Assembly: GCF_947488835.1 (NCBI RefSeq)
Contig: NZ_CANLBK010000005.1
Span: 62,001-126,000, forward strand
Reading direction: 5' to 3'
DNA: 64,000 nt
Origin: an uncultured Marinobacter sp.
GTDB lineage: Bacteria; Pseudomonadota; Gammaproteobacteria; Pseudomonadales; Oleiphilaceae
Position 1 is the first letter of the stretch; each line of letters starts with the position of its first letter. The notes below the pieces were generated by a model. The model did not search any database, was not told the DNA's origin, and saw only the letters and a program-made list of their open reading frames with translations. Shown here one piece after another: positions 36,280 through 45,246 of the stretch. The translations under genes and the position numbers were made by a program.

Positions 36280-38190
36280 ATGAGCAACACCAGCGCCTCA
36301 CCGGCCCACAAGGTTTATAACATCACCCAATGGAGCGATGGCTATATCGGCGTCAGCCCGGAGGGTGAGGTTGTTATTCGGCCAAACCGAGGCAAGAACG
36401 AGGCGGAGATCAATCTGCCGGAGCTGACTCGTTCGTTAGTGGGCTCCGGGCTTCAACTGCCTGTGCTGATCCGTTTTACAGACATCCTTCACGACCGGGT
36501 GAACAAGCTGTGCAATTCGTTCAACAAAGTAACCGCTGAGCATGGCTATAAAGGGCAATACACCGCGGTTTACCCCATCAAGGTCAATCAGCAGCGGCGA
36601 GTGGTTGAAGAGCTGATTGCAGCCGAACCGGCTGCCAGCAACGGCCAAATCGGCCTGGAGGCCGGCAGCAAGCCAGAGCTTATGGCTGTGCTGGCACTGG
36701 CCAGGCAAGCTGGCTCGGTTATCGTGTGCAACGGCTACAAAGATAGAGAGTACATCCGCCTCGCGCTTATCGGCCAGAAGCTGGGCCACCGAGTGTTTAT
36801 TGTGGTGGAGAAACAATCAGAGCTGCCGCTGATCCTGGAAGAAGCCGCAAAGCTGGAGGTCTCTCCCCTTATTGGTGTTCGGGTTCGCTTGGCCACCATT
36901 GGCAAGGGTAACTGGCAGAACACAGGCGGCGAGAAGTCCAAGTTCGGTTTGTCTGCCAGCCAGGTTCTGGATGTGGTGAACACTCTGCGCCAGGCCGATG
37001 CCCTGGATACCCTGCAACTTCTGCACTTCCACCTGGGTTCCCAGATAGCCAATATTCGCGATATTCAGACCGGGTTGCGGGAATGTGCGCGCTTTTACAG
37101 CGAACTGAGACACATGGGTGCCCCGGTGAACACTGTGGATATTGGCGGAGGGCTAGGCGTTGACTACGAAGGCACTCGCTCCCGTAGCGCCTGCTCCATG
37201 AATTACACCATGTATGAGTACGCCTACAACGTGGTGCGCGTGCTGCAAGCTGAGTGTGATCGTTACAACCTTCCGCATCCAGATCTGATCAGCGAATCCG
37301 GCCGGGCTCTGACCGCACACCATTCCGTGCTGGTGACCAACGTAATCGACCATGAGGAACCGGAAGATCACTCTTCCAAACAGCCAGAGGAGGATGCACC
37401 GGCACCTCTGCAGGATCTCTGGCGTGACCTTAAAAGCCTGGAAGACCCGGAATCTCCACGCTCGCTGGCAGAAATCTATCACGACGTATTACACGCCATG
37501 TCAGATGTTCACGGCCAGTTCGCCCACGGTACGCTGTCTCTGCAGGAACGTGCAGATTCGGAAATACTCTATATCCGCTGCTGTCGTTTGCTTCATGGTC
37601 AACTGGACAAAAACAGCCGTGCCCACCGTGAAATCATTGACGAGCTGAACGAAAAGCTTGCTGCGAAGCTGTTTGTAAACTTCTCGCTGTTTCAATCATT
37701 GCCGGATGTGTGGGGGATCGACCAGATATTCCCGGTAATGCCGGTGAATGGTCTTAACCGCCCGCTTACCCGCAGAGCCGTTATTCAAGACATCACTTGT
37801 GATTCGGATGGTCGTATCGATCGCTATGTGGATGGCCAAGGCACGGAAACCACCCTACCCCTGCCCGAAGAGAAGCCTGGCGAGCCTTTGCTGATGGGTT
37901 TCTTTATGACCGGCGCCTATCAGGAAATCCTGGGGGATATGCACAACCTGTTTGGTGACACGCATTCTGTAGACGTGCGCCTGAACGAAGCCGGGGGCTA
38001 TGATATCAATACGCCCATTATCGGCGACACGGTGGCCCATGTGCTCAGGTATGTTAACTTCGAGCCCAACAACCTGCTGCAAGCCTACCGCAACAAGTTT
38101 GCTTCAAGCGGCTTGCCTGAAGGTATTCAATCCGCGCTGCTGGAAGAGCTGGCTGCCGGGCTTGAGGGATACACCTATCTCGAAGAATAA
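36280..38190 (+). CDS. speA: Biosynthetic arginine decarboxylase
   Basis: Converts arginine to agmatine, the first step of the agmatine route to putrescine. 636 residues, the normal length. YPIKVNQQRRVVEEL (about 93-107) contains the PLP lysine, LHFHLGSQIANIRDIQ and DIGGGLGVDYEGTRS (about 285-300) are barrel signatures, and ESGRALTAHH is the phosphate-loop region. The C-terminal beta domain includes LFQSLPDVWGIDQIFPVMPV. An AAGGA ribosome site precedes ATG 36280. Confidence 0.97.
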   Translation: MSNTSASPAHKVYNITQWSDGYIGVSPEGEVVIRPNRGKNEAEINLPELTRSLVGSGLQLPVLIRFTDILHDRVNKLCNSFNKVTAEHGYKGQYTAVYPIKVNQQRRVVEELIAAEPAASNGQIGLEAGSKPELMAVLALARQAGSVIVCNGYKDREYIRLALIGQKLGHRVFIVVEKQSELPLILEEAAKLEVSPLIGVRVRLATIGKGNWQNTGGEKSKFGLSASQVLDVVNTLRQADALDTLQLLHFHLGSQIANIRDIQTGLRECARFYSELRHMGAPVNTVDIGGGLGVDYEGTRSRSACSMNYTMYEYAYNVVRVLQAECDRYNLPHPDLISESGRALTAHHSVLVTNVIDHEEPEDHSSKQPEEDAPAPLQDLWRDLKSLEDPESPRSLAEIYHDVLHAMSDVHGQFAHGTLSLQERADSEILYIRCCRLLHGQLDKNSRAHREIIDELNEKLAAKLFVNFSLFQSLPDVWGIDQIFPVMPVNGLNRPLTRRAVIQDITCDSDGRIDRYVDGQGTETTLPLPEEKPGEPLLMGFFMTGAYQEILGDMHNLFGDTHSVDVRLNEAGGYDINTPIIGDTVAHVLRYVNFEPNNLLQAYRNKFASSGLPEGIQSALLEELAAGLEGYTYLEE

Positions 38191-38211
38191 GCGTTTCTTT
38201 CGATACCAGAC

Positions 38212-38240
38212 TGATCCGCACTGAAATCCGCCCCGTAAAT
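38212..38240 (+). promoter_or_regulatory. Candidate autoregulatory ECF-sigma promoter
   Basis: TGATCC (38212-38217), 17 bases, GTAAAT (38235-38240). TGATCC is the -35 hexamer known for promoters of RpoE-ChrR type sigma factors in Rhodobacter. It lies just upstream of the sigma gene, as expected for autoregulation, giving a start near 38247. Confidence 0.65.
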
Positions 38241-38322
38241 ACGGTGACTGACATTCTCGGGGCGAGTGCATAGAATGAATACCGTAACAAACATACATCA
38301 TGCAACAGTCAAGGAGCGTCCG

Positions 38323-38922
38323 GTGACCACACTGGATCAACAGCCAGCACGCGCCGAGGGCCGAAAGGACCCCTGGAGCCAGTTGTTGGTGAAGGTGGGG
38401 AAAAGCCAGGACCGCCAAGCCTATCACTCCTTGTTTGAGCACTTCGCACCACAGCTCAAGTACTACGCTATGGCAAACGGCATGGCCAGTCACGCAGATG
38501 AGCTGGTTCAGGAAGTATTCGTTTCTATTTGGCGCAAGGCCAGCCTTTATGACTGGCAAAAAGCCGCAGCCTCCACCTGGATTTTCACCATCGCACGTAA
38601 CCAGCGCATTGATATGTTGCGCAAGATGCGCCGAACCAGTGTTGAAATGGCGGTTGAAACCGAAGATCTTTGGCAGATTCCCGGAGAAGACGACAACCAA
38701 CCGGTAACCTCTCTGCACCGGCTCATGTCTGAGCGGCGCGTAAGGGAGTCGCTCAGCCAGCTGCCTGAAGATCAGATTACGGTCATTGCCAAGGTATACA
38801 TGGAGCAGAAGTCCCACCAGATAGTGGCCGACGAACTGAACATTCCCCTGGGCACTGTGAAGAGCCGGGTGCGCCTGGCGCTAAGCAAACTGAAAGTGAT
38901 TTTGCAGGATCAGAACGTATGA
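38323..38922 (+). CDS. ECF sigma factor (RpoE-ChrR group)
   Basis: A 199-residue alternative sigma factor. Region 2 runs from about residue 28 (YHSLFEHFAPQLKYYAMANGM, then DELVQEVFVSIWRKASLYDWQKAAASTWIFTIARNQRIDMLRK). Region 4 is at about 140-195 (LSQLPEDQITVIAKVYMEQKSHQIVADELNIPLGTVKSRVRLALSKLK). I set the start at GTG 38323 because AAGGAG lies six bases upstream; an in-frame ATG at 38275 has no ribosome site. Overlaps the anti-sigma gene by four bases. In Rhodobacter this pair responds to singlet oxygen; here the stimulus is inferred. Confidence 0.88.
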   Translation: MTTLDQQPARAEGRKDPWSQLLVKVGKSQDRQAYHSLFEHFAPQLKYYAMANGMASHADELVQEVFVSIWRKASLYDWQKAAASTWIFTIARNQRIDMLRKMRRTSVEMAVETEDLWQIPGEDDNQPVTSLHRLMSERRVRESLSQLPEDQITVIAKVYMEQKSHQIVADELNIPLGTVKSRVRLALSKLKVILQDQNV

Positions 38923-39557
38923 CACGGCATCACCCCGATAGCCTGAGCCTGATGGAATACAGTGCGGGCAACCTGAGCGAACCCCACGCTCTGTGCATCC
39001 GCCTCCATCTCGATAAATGCTCACATTGCCGCCGCCAGGTTGACACCCTCGACAGCCTTGGTGCTGTGATGATGGAGCAGCAGCCGAAAGTCAGCGTTTC
39101 CGGGGCGATGTTCGACGATATTCTTGCCAGAATTGACAGCTCTCCGGAGCTCAAACCACAAGCGACCGTACCGCCCAAAACGAGCCTTCTCCAGAAACTG
39201 TTAGGTGAAGACATCAACAATTTGCCCTGGAAACGACAACTGGGGGATGTCAGCGTTCTGGACATTACCGAAAAGTTTCCGGGCCAGAATGAGCAGGTTG
39301 TCTTACAGAAACTGGTAGCAGGGGGCAAGGCGCCCGCTCACACCCATCGTGGCACAGAAACAACCATCGTGTTGCAGGGAATGTTCTCTGACCAGAAAGG
39401 CGTATTCAACCAATGGGACTTTGTGGTTCTGAATGAACAGGATGAACACAAGCCCATCGCACTGGGTTCAGAGGACTGCATTACGCTTTCGGTTCTGAGT
39501 GCTCCATTGAAGCTGACGGGCACCTTCACTCGTTTGCTGAACCCGTTTATACGCTGA
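38919..39557 (+). CDS. chrR: ChrR-type zinc anti-sigma factor with cupin domain
   Basis: A 212-residue anti-sigma factor. The N-terminal zinc-binding domain has the His-rich start MTRHHPDS and HLDKCSHCRRQ near 30-40 (the HxxxCxxC pattern). The C-terminal cupin (about 95-205) has metal ligands in AHTHRGTETTIVLQGMFSD and later EHKP. In the Rhodobacter homologue the N-terminal part alone binds RpoE and the cupin is needed for response to singlet oxygen. ATGA overlap with the sigma gene ensures equal production. Confidence 0.9.
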   Translation: MTRHHPDSLSLMEYSAGNLSEPHALCIRLHLDKCSHCRRQVDTLDSLGAVMMEQQPKVSVSGAMFDDILARIDSSPELKPQATVPPKTSLLQKLLGEDINNLPWKRQLGDVSVLDITEKFPGQNEQVVLQKLVAGGKAPAHTHRGTETTIVLQGMFSDQKGVFNQWDFVVLNEQDEHKPIALGSEDCITLSVLSAPLKLTGTFTRLLNPFIR

Positions 39558-39640
39558 CTTTCCACACCCATTTCGGCTTACTGCCGCTTTAGCTGCCCAT
39601 TACCAGGTCAAATCTGAGCCATCCCAGCTTTTCTCCTTCT

Positions 39641-40771
39641 GTGCGCTATCCCCCCAATAACCGACAACAGATTCCCGGCGGTCTCAGCCGGGCTGTGCAC
39701 CTGCAGCTGCCCCACACCCTCAAGTTTGTAGTGGATGAAATGGTGTGTTCCACCAACCTGTCTCTGGGCATGTACCCGGGGCTGACCCATGGTGCCATCA
39801 GCGCTCTTTACGCCCACGGTTCTGACGAACTGAAGCAAACCTATCTGGAAAAGCTGATCTCCGGTGAATGGACAGGCACCATGTGTCTGACAGAACCCCA
39901 ATGTGGCACCGACCTGGGTATGATTCGCACCCGCGCCACGCCGAATGATGATGGCAGCTACGCCATTGAAGGCACCAAAATCTGGATTACCGGCGGCGAA
40001 CACGATCTCACTGACAATATCGTGCATTTGGTGCTAGCCAAGTTGCCCGGCGCGCCGGATACCACCAAAGGCATTTCCCTGTTTATCGTGCCCAAGTTTC
40101 TTCCGGAATCCGGTGAGCGCAACCCGGCATTTTGCGGTGGGCTGGAACACAAAATGGGCATCAAGGGCTCCGCCACCTGCGTGATGAACTTTGAGGGCGC
40201 CAATAATGCAAACACGGGGCTACAGGTACTTGGCGGCTCCGGCTTCACTACCGACTGGCCGCTGGAGCAGCTGGTTCGTGATGGCCGTATTGCGCGCATC
40301 TACGAAGGTACAAACGGTATTCAGGCAATGGATCTGGTAGGCCGGAAACTGAGCCTGAAAGGCGGGCAGCTTGTGCGCACTTTATTTGGTGTACTCTCAA
40401 GCTACCTGAAGGACAACCCGGAAGCGCCTCATCGCGAAGACCTGAAAGGTGCCATGGGTGCGCTGGAAAAAGCCACCATGTGGCTGGCAACCAACGCCCC
40501 GAAAGATCCTGAGCAGGCCGGCGCAGCAGCCACACCTTATTTACGTTTGATGGCGCTGACGGTTGTCGGCTATATGTGGTCGCGCATGGCGAATGTTGCC
40601 AGCCAGCAGCTTGCCGCCGGGGAAGGTAACAAGCCGTTGTTGGAGGCCAAGCTAGTGTCTGCCCGCTTCTATTTTGAAAAGCTGTTGCCGGAAATTCACT
40701 GGCTGTTGAGCGATATTGAGAGCGGAAAGGACACTCTTATGGATATGGGGGATGATCACTGGGCTGGCTGA
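39641..40771 (+). pseudogene. Decayed acyl-CoA dehydrogenase (C-terminal-extended, AcdA/DmdC type)
   Basis: From LPHTLKFVVDEMVCSTNLSLG (residue 23) onward this matches the roughly 590-residue acyl-CoA dehydrogenases, but about 110 N-terminal residues are absent and replaced by some 22 unrelated ones. A second gap follows CVMNFEGA (residue 187). The next recognisable sequence, TGLQVLGGSGFTTDWPLEQLVRDGRIARIYEGTNGIQA, normally comes about 170 residues later. The deletion stays in frame and the catalytic Glu (YEGTNG) and C-terminal domain survive. The flavin-contacting helices between them are gone, so activity is very unlikely. No fragment of the missing parts is nearby. Sizes are from memory of the family. 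Confidence 0.8.
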
Positions 40772-40795
40772 GGCCTTAGCCAGACATTCCTGATT

Positions 40796-40820
40796 AAGCC
40801 ACGCCATGCGTGGCTTTTTT
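40796..40820 (+). terminator. Intrinsic terminator
   Basis: AAGCCACGC (40796-40804) pairs with GCGTGGCTT (40808-40816) around a 3-base loop, followed by T. Ends the acyl-CoA dehydrogenase remnant's transcript. Confidence 0.9.
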
Positions 40821-40906
40821 CACCTGTTTCATGTCTGCTCAGACACTAGGGTATAATCGCGCCCCTGATTTCATCCGGCTAGCACCCGGATCCAAACGGA
40901 GACCCC

Positions 40907-41698
40907 ATGAACACCGATGACTACGCTCTCCGCTTTGGCGGCATCGAACGCCTGTACGGGCGCCGCGCCCTGCACGCCTTCCGCGATGCCCACGTTGCTG
41001 TAATCGGCTTGGGCGGAGTTGGTTCCTGGGCGGCTGAGGCATTAGCCCGCAGTGGAATTGGCACCATTACACTGGTCGACATGGATGATATCTGTGTATC
41101 CAACACCAACCGCCAACTCCATGCTCTGGAAGGCCAGTACGGACGCACCAAAACCGATGCCATGGCGGATCGGCTGAAAGCCATCAATCCCCATGCCGAT
41201 ATCCGTGTTCACTTTGGCTTTCTCACTCTGAAAAACCTGACCGAGCTGATCACCCCGGACATAACAGCGGTGGTAGACGCCATAGACAGCGTGAAACCCA
41301 AAGCGGCCCTGATTGCCCACTGCCAGCGGGGCAAGATTCCCATCGTCTGCGCCGGAGGCGCGGGTGGCCAAACAGATCCCACTAAAATTCTGGTGGCAGA
41401 CCTCAGCAAAACCACACAGGATCCGTTGCTGGCGAAGGTTCGTAATCTTCTGCGCCGGGAATACGGTTTTTCTCGTAATCCAAAGCGGCGATTTGGGATC
41501 GAGGCCGTATACTCAACTGAACAACTCACATATCCTGCCGGAGATGGCGAAATTTGCCTGCAAAAGCCTGCAACCTCGGGCCCCACACGGCTAGACTGCG
41601 CCACCGGCTTTGGCGCCGCCTGCCCTGTTACAGCCAGCTTTGGCCTGTTTGCAGCTTCCCGGCTGTTAAATCGCATTGCAAAACGCGCTAACCAATAA
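40907..41698 (+). CDS. tcdA: tRNA threonylcarbamoyladenosine dehydratase
   Basis: An E1-like (ThiF/MoeB fold) ATPase that converts t6A37 in tRNA to the cyclic ct6A form. 263 residues: RFGGIERLYGRRALHAF, nucleotide motif VAVIGLGGVGSWAAEALARSGIG (about 31-53), LVDMDDICVSNTNRQ (about 56-70), VDAIDSVKPKAALI, and CAGGAGGQTDPTKI. The length and these motifs match TcdA (CsdL/YgdL). Ends 21 bp before the antiporter gene. The G(A)GACC ribosome site precedes ATG 40907. Confidence 0.94.
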   Translation: MNTDDYALRFGGIERLYGRRALHAFRDAHVAVIGLGGVGSWAAEALARSGIGTITLVDMDDICVSNTNRQLHALEGQYGRTKTDAMADRLKAINPHADIRVHFGFLTLKNLTELITPDITAVVDAIDSVKPKAALIAHCQRGKIPIVCAGGAGGQTDPTKILVADLSKTTQDPLLAKVRNLLRREYGFSRNPKRRFGIEAVYSTEQLTYPAGDGEICLQKPATSGPTRLDCATGFGAACPVTASFGLFAASRLLNRIAKRANQ

Positions 41699-41719
41699 TC
41701 ACACGGGTTCCAGATCCTT

Positions 41720-43672
41720 ATGCCAGCCAGCACAGTCCTGATTCTTGCCATCATTGGTATTCTTTCACTGTCGTTTCAATGGCTTGCCTGGCGTGTGCGC
41801 GTGCCTGCCATTCTTTTTCTGCTTGCCGGCGGTATTCTTGTGGGCCCGGTACTGGGTTTTCTGAAGCCCGACGAAGTATTCGGTGACCTGCTATTTCCCA
41901 TGGTCTCATTGGCGGTTGCCATCATTCTGTTCGAAGGCAGCTTGACCCTGCGCTTTGATGAGATTCGCGGGCACAGCAAAATGACCCGCAATCTCATATT
42001 CGTTGGTTCTGTTGTTACCGGGATTATTGCCACACTGGCAGCACGCTGGGTATTGGAGATTTCCTGGGCTGTTGCCATGCTTTTTGGTGCAATTTCTGTT
42101 GTCACTGGGCCAACTGTTATCGCGCCCCTGCTTCGCTCTGTGCGCCCGAGCGCCAAACTGGCCAATATCCTGCGCTGGGAAGGCATCATTATTGACCCGG
42201 TAGGTGCCTTGCTGGCTGTTTTGGTATTCGAGGGCATAGTGTCATGGGGTCAGGGCAACGTGTTCGGCCATTCCCTGTATATCTTCGGTAAAACCCTGGT
42301 CATTGGCTTCACCACTGGTGCTCTGGCGGGTTATCTGAATGGCCTGGTGCTGCGCAAACACCTGATGCCTCATTACTTGCACAACGCCGCAACACTTACC
42401 TTTATGCTGGGTGTCTACGCCTTCTCCAATGAAATGGCCCACGAGTCCGGCCTGCTCACCGTTACGGTTATGGGCATCTGGATGGCCAATATGAAGCAGG
42501 TTTCTGTCGACAGCATTCTGGAGTTCAAGGAGTCCCTGAGCGTACTTCTGATTTCGGCTTTGTTTATCATCCTCGCTGCCCGGGTAGAGTTTGCCGCCAT
42601 TGCAGATCTGGGCTGGGGATTGGCCGTGGTTCTCGCTGTTCTGATGCTGGTCGCACGGCCACTCAGCGTGTTTATTTCGGCCATAGGCACTGATCTGAAC
42701 TTGCGTGAAAAGCTGTTCTTAAGCTGGATTGCGCCAAGGGGCATTGTTGCGGCTGCTGTTTCTGCCCTATTCGCCTTCCAGCTTCAAAACCTCGGCTACG
42801 AAAGCGCAGCCGCTCTTGTGCCCATGGTGTTCGTACTGATTATTGCCACAGTTACGCTGCAAAGCCTGACTGCAAGGCCTATCGCCCGGTTGCTCAAAGT
42901 GACCGAACCGGCTGAGTATGGTTTCCTGATTTTAGGCGCTAACCCGGTGGCCCGCATGATTGGCCTGGCGCTCAAAAAACATGAGGTTCCAGTCGCTTTG
43001 GCGGACACCAACTGGGAGAACGTGCGCCAGGCGCGGATGGACAACTTGAAGGTGTATTTCGGCAACCCGATTTCCGAGCATGCCTCAACTCACCTTGATC
43101 TCACTGGAATCGGCAACCTGTTGGTTATCTCTCCGTACAAGCACATGAACTCGCTGGCCACATATCACTTCCTGGACTGGTTCGGTGACACCAGCGTATT
43201 CAGCCTTTCGGAAGGCGACCAGGATCAGAAGGCACGGCACCAGACCGCAGGGAAGATTCAGATGACTCGTGGCCTGTTCGACGACGTGAGCTACGCCAAA
43301 CTTGCGAGCCTGGCGAGCCAGGGGTACACGGTAAAAACCACCCAGCTCAGCGAAGAGTTTGGATACAACGACTTTCTGGCGAAGTACCAGGGACAGGCCT
43401 TGGTACTGTTTGTATTTGACAGCAAGAGCCGCATAAAACCGGTACGTAGCATGGATGATCTGAAGCCAGATGATGACTGGATCCTGATAAGCCTGGTGCC
43501 ACCACAAGACCGCAAAGAACGGAAAAGCAGAGAAAGCAATGGGGAAGGAGCAGAGCCTTCAGCTATGGGTAAGGAGCCTTCGGCCATGGGCAAAGAGCCT
43601 TCGGCCCCCGGGAAGGAGCCCTCAGCTTCAGAGGGCGACGCCTCAACAGAAAGCTCGTCTCCCAGAAGCTGA
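41720..43672 (+). CDS. Sodium/proton antiporter (CPA family) with TrkA-N-like domain
   Basis: A 650-residue membrane protein. Residues 1 to about 400 hold some 12 hydrophobic helices with the CPA1/NhaP-type core (FEGSLTLRFDEIRGH near 74, GAISVVTGPTVIAPLLRSV near 123, GIIIDPVGALLAVLVFEG near 155). A Rossmann-like cytosolic domain follows (about 412-530: FLILGANPVARMIGLALKKHEVPVALAD), resembling TrkA-N regulatory domains. The protein ends in a low-complexity tail of EPSAMGK repeats. It exports Na+ or K+ in exchange for H+; ion preference is not readable. Start 41720 lies 21 bp after tcdA. Confidence 0.88.
   Translation: MPASTVLILAIIGILSLSFQWLAWRVRVPAILFLLAGGILVGPVLGFLKPDEVFGDLLFPMVSLAVAIILFEGSLTLRFDEIRGHSKMTRNLIFVGSVVTGIIATLAARWVLEISWAVAMLFGAISVVTGPTVIAPLLRSVRPSAKLANILRWEGIIIDPVGALLAVLVFEGIVSWGQGNVFGHSLYIFGKTLVIGFTTGALAGYLNGLVLRKHLMPHYLHNAATLTFMLGVYAFSNEMAHESGLLTVTVMGIWMANMKQVSVDSILEFKESLSVLLISALFIILAARVEFAAIADLGWGLAVVLAVLMLVARPLSVFISAIGTDLNLREKLFLSWIAPRGIVAAAVSALFAFQLQNLGYESAAALVPMVFVLIIATVTLQSLTARPIARLLKVTEPAEYGFLILGANPVARMIGLALKKHEVPVALADTNWENVRQARMDNLKVYFGNPISEHASTHLDLTGIGNLLVISPYKHMNSLATYHFLDWFGDTSVFSLSEGDQDQKARHQTAGKIQMTRGLFDDVSYAKLASLASQGYTVKTTQLSEEFGYNDFLAKYQGQALVLFVFDSKSRIKPVRSMDDLKPDDDWILISLVPPQDRKERKSRESNGEGAEPSAMGKEPSAMGKEPSAPGKEPSASEGDASTESSSPRS
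43553..43630 (+). repeat. 21-bp tandem repeat encoding EPSA(M/P)GK
   Basis: Three full 21-bp units (43553-43573, 43574-43594, 43595-43615) and a partial fourth encode EPSAMGK, EPSAMGK, EPSAPGK and EPSAS at the C-terminal tail of the antiporter. Third-base differences show some age. In-frame copy changes would alter tail length. Confidence 0.85.
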
Positions 43673-43694
43673 ATTCAGCAAAAGTACTTAAGGG

Positions 43695-44678
43695 CTAGCT
43701 GCAATCCAGAACCAGCTTGCCCCGCACATGCCCACCCTCAAGTAGTTCGTGGGCTTGTGCCGCCTGATCCAGCTTAAAAGCCTTCTCAATGTGCACCTTC
43801 ACATCACCGTCTTCAATCAGCTCGGCAATTTCATCAAGGTGAAACACATCCGGGCGCACGGTCATGCCGTAAGCCTTCAGCCCTTGGGCTTCGGCAGCGC
43901 TGATAACCTCATCGGCTGTAACCGTAGGAATAGTAACCAACACACCGTTCTCCCCAAGTGTCCGCAGGGAGCGTTTGCCGGTCTCACCGCCAACCAGATC
44001 CAACACAACATCCAGCCCAAAGCATTCGTCAGCAAAATCTGTGGTGTTGTAGTCAATCACCTCGTGCACACCCAGCTCCGCAAGGAAATCACGATTGCCT
44101 GCAGAGGCCGTGGCAATAACGTGAGCGCCATGTGCAAGTGCAAACTGCACCGCCAAGTGCCCCACACCGCCAGCGCCTGCGTGCACAAGGATTTTCTGGC
44201 CAGGCGCAAGCTCTGCCACCTCAAACAGCGCCTGCCAGGCTGTGAGCGCTGCCAGCGGCAAGGCAGCTGCGGTTACAAGATCAAGCTCCTCGGGCACAAC
44301 GGCCAGCTCGTCTGCTGTTGCCAGCGCATATTCCGAGTAGCCCCCGCCATTCAATGGAAAACCCACCAACCCCATAACCCGGTCGCCGGGTGCCAAGGTC
44401 GTTACGCCATCACCGATGGCAACAACTTCTCCAGCCACATCGTAGCCTGGAGTCCAGGGCAAAGAACTTTCTATCTGCTGGGCTACAAACCCGAAGCCCT
44501 TGCGGGTTTTCCAGTCGATAGGATTCACTCCGGCGCCGTGGACACGAATCAGCACCTCACCTTGTTGTGGCGATGGAATCTCTGAGCTGACAACGTCCAG
44601 AACATCACGCTCACCAAACTGGTGGTAGACCACCTTTTTCATGGACGATTCAGAATGCTGATCAATGGGGGTATCCAT
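43695..44678 (-). CDS. Zinc-free MDR-family NADP oxidoreductase (quinone oxidoreductase-like)
   Basis: A 327-residue medium-chain dehydrogenase. An N-terminal GroES-like domain (VLIRVHGAGVNPIDWKTRKGFG near 46-67) and a Rossmann domain with ILVHAGAGGVGHLAVQFALAHGA near 162-184. The zinc-ligand Cys and His of classical alcohol dehydrogenases are missing, as in quinone and enoyl reductases of this superfamily. It reduces small carbonyl, quinone or enone substrates with NADPH in known members. Start 44678 has GGAG seven bases upstream; MKKVVYHQF at 44642 is an alternative. Confidence 0.87.
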   Translation of the reverse strand: MDTPIDQHSESSMKKVVYHQFGERDVLDVVSSEIPSPQQGEVLIRVHGAGVNPIDWKTRKGFGFVAQQIESSLPWTPGYDVAGEVVAIGDGVTTLAPGDRVMGLVGFPLNGGGYSEYALATADELAVVPEELDLVTAAALPLAALTAWQALFEVAELAPGQKILVHAGAGGVGHLAVQFALAHGAHVIATASAGNRDFLAELGVHEVIDYNTTDFADECFGLDVVLDLVGGETGKRSLRTLGENGVLVTIPTVTADEVISAAEAQGLKAYGMTVRPDVFHLDEIAELIEDGDVKVHIEKAFKLDQAAQAHELLEGGHVRGKLVLDCS

Positions 44679-44781
44679 GGGTATCTCCGCAAAGGGTGCC
44701 GATAGTGATTGATTTGGATGGGGCGCTTTATTCTCTTTTCAGACTACCAGAAGTTGACAGTAATAGTGACTGACCACCAAC

Positions 44782-45246
44782 TTACAAACCTTTCCCGCCC
44801 TCTACACTGGCGGCTTTCAAGATGCCGGCAAATTCTTTCGGTGCCCGGGAGGGGCGCTGGGTTTTCAAATCCACGCAGGCGTGTGTCGACATTGCCCGCA
44901 CCAGAGTTCTTCCATCGGCTGGCCGCACCAACTGGAACTGCCGTGCAGAACGAAAACGGCCGTCGAAGCCGGTAAGCCAAGTGCCCAAAATCAGCCGATC
45001 ACCCGGGTTGGCAGATGCAAGATAATCGATCTCTGTACGGGTGATTGCCATAGCTTTGCCAGTGGCTTCATGTAGTTCCCAGGTCATACCGAGACTCTTG
45101 ATGTGCGCCCAGCTGACGTCTTCGAGCCAGCGCACATAGACCACATTGTTGGCGTGTCCCAACTCGTCGGTATCCTCCTCAACCACCTGGATCTCAAGGG
45201 TATAGGGGTCAGGAAGATCCCATTGTATTGGCTTCTGTTCGGTCAT
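44782..45246 (-). CDS. Hotdog-fold acyl-CoA thioesterase
   Basis: A 154-residue single hotdog protein of the 4-hydroxybenzoyl-CoA thioesterase/YbgC class. EEDTDELGHANNVVYVRWLEDVSWAH (about 23-48) contains the Asp-x-x-Gly-His-xN core in which the acid and His line the active site. It hydrolyses acyl-CoA to free acid in relatives. Its ATG overlaps the preceding gene's stop by one base (TAATG), so it belongs to a three-gene minus-strand operon starting at 47166. Confidence 0.88.
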   Translation of the reverse strand: MTEQKPIQWDLPDPYTLEIQVVEEDTDELGHANNVVYVRWLEDVSWAHIKSLGMTWELHEATGKAMAITRTEIDYLASANPGDRLILGTWLTGFDGRFRSARQFQLVRPADGRTLVRAMSTHACVDLKTQRPSRAPKEFAGILKAASVEGGKGL

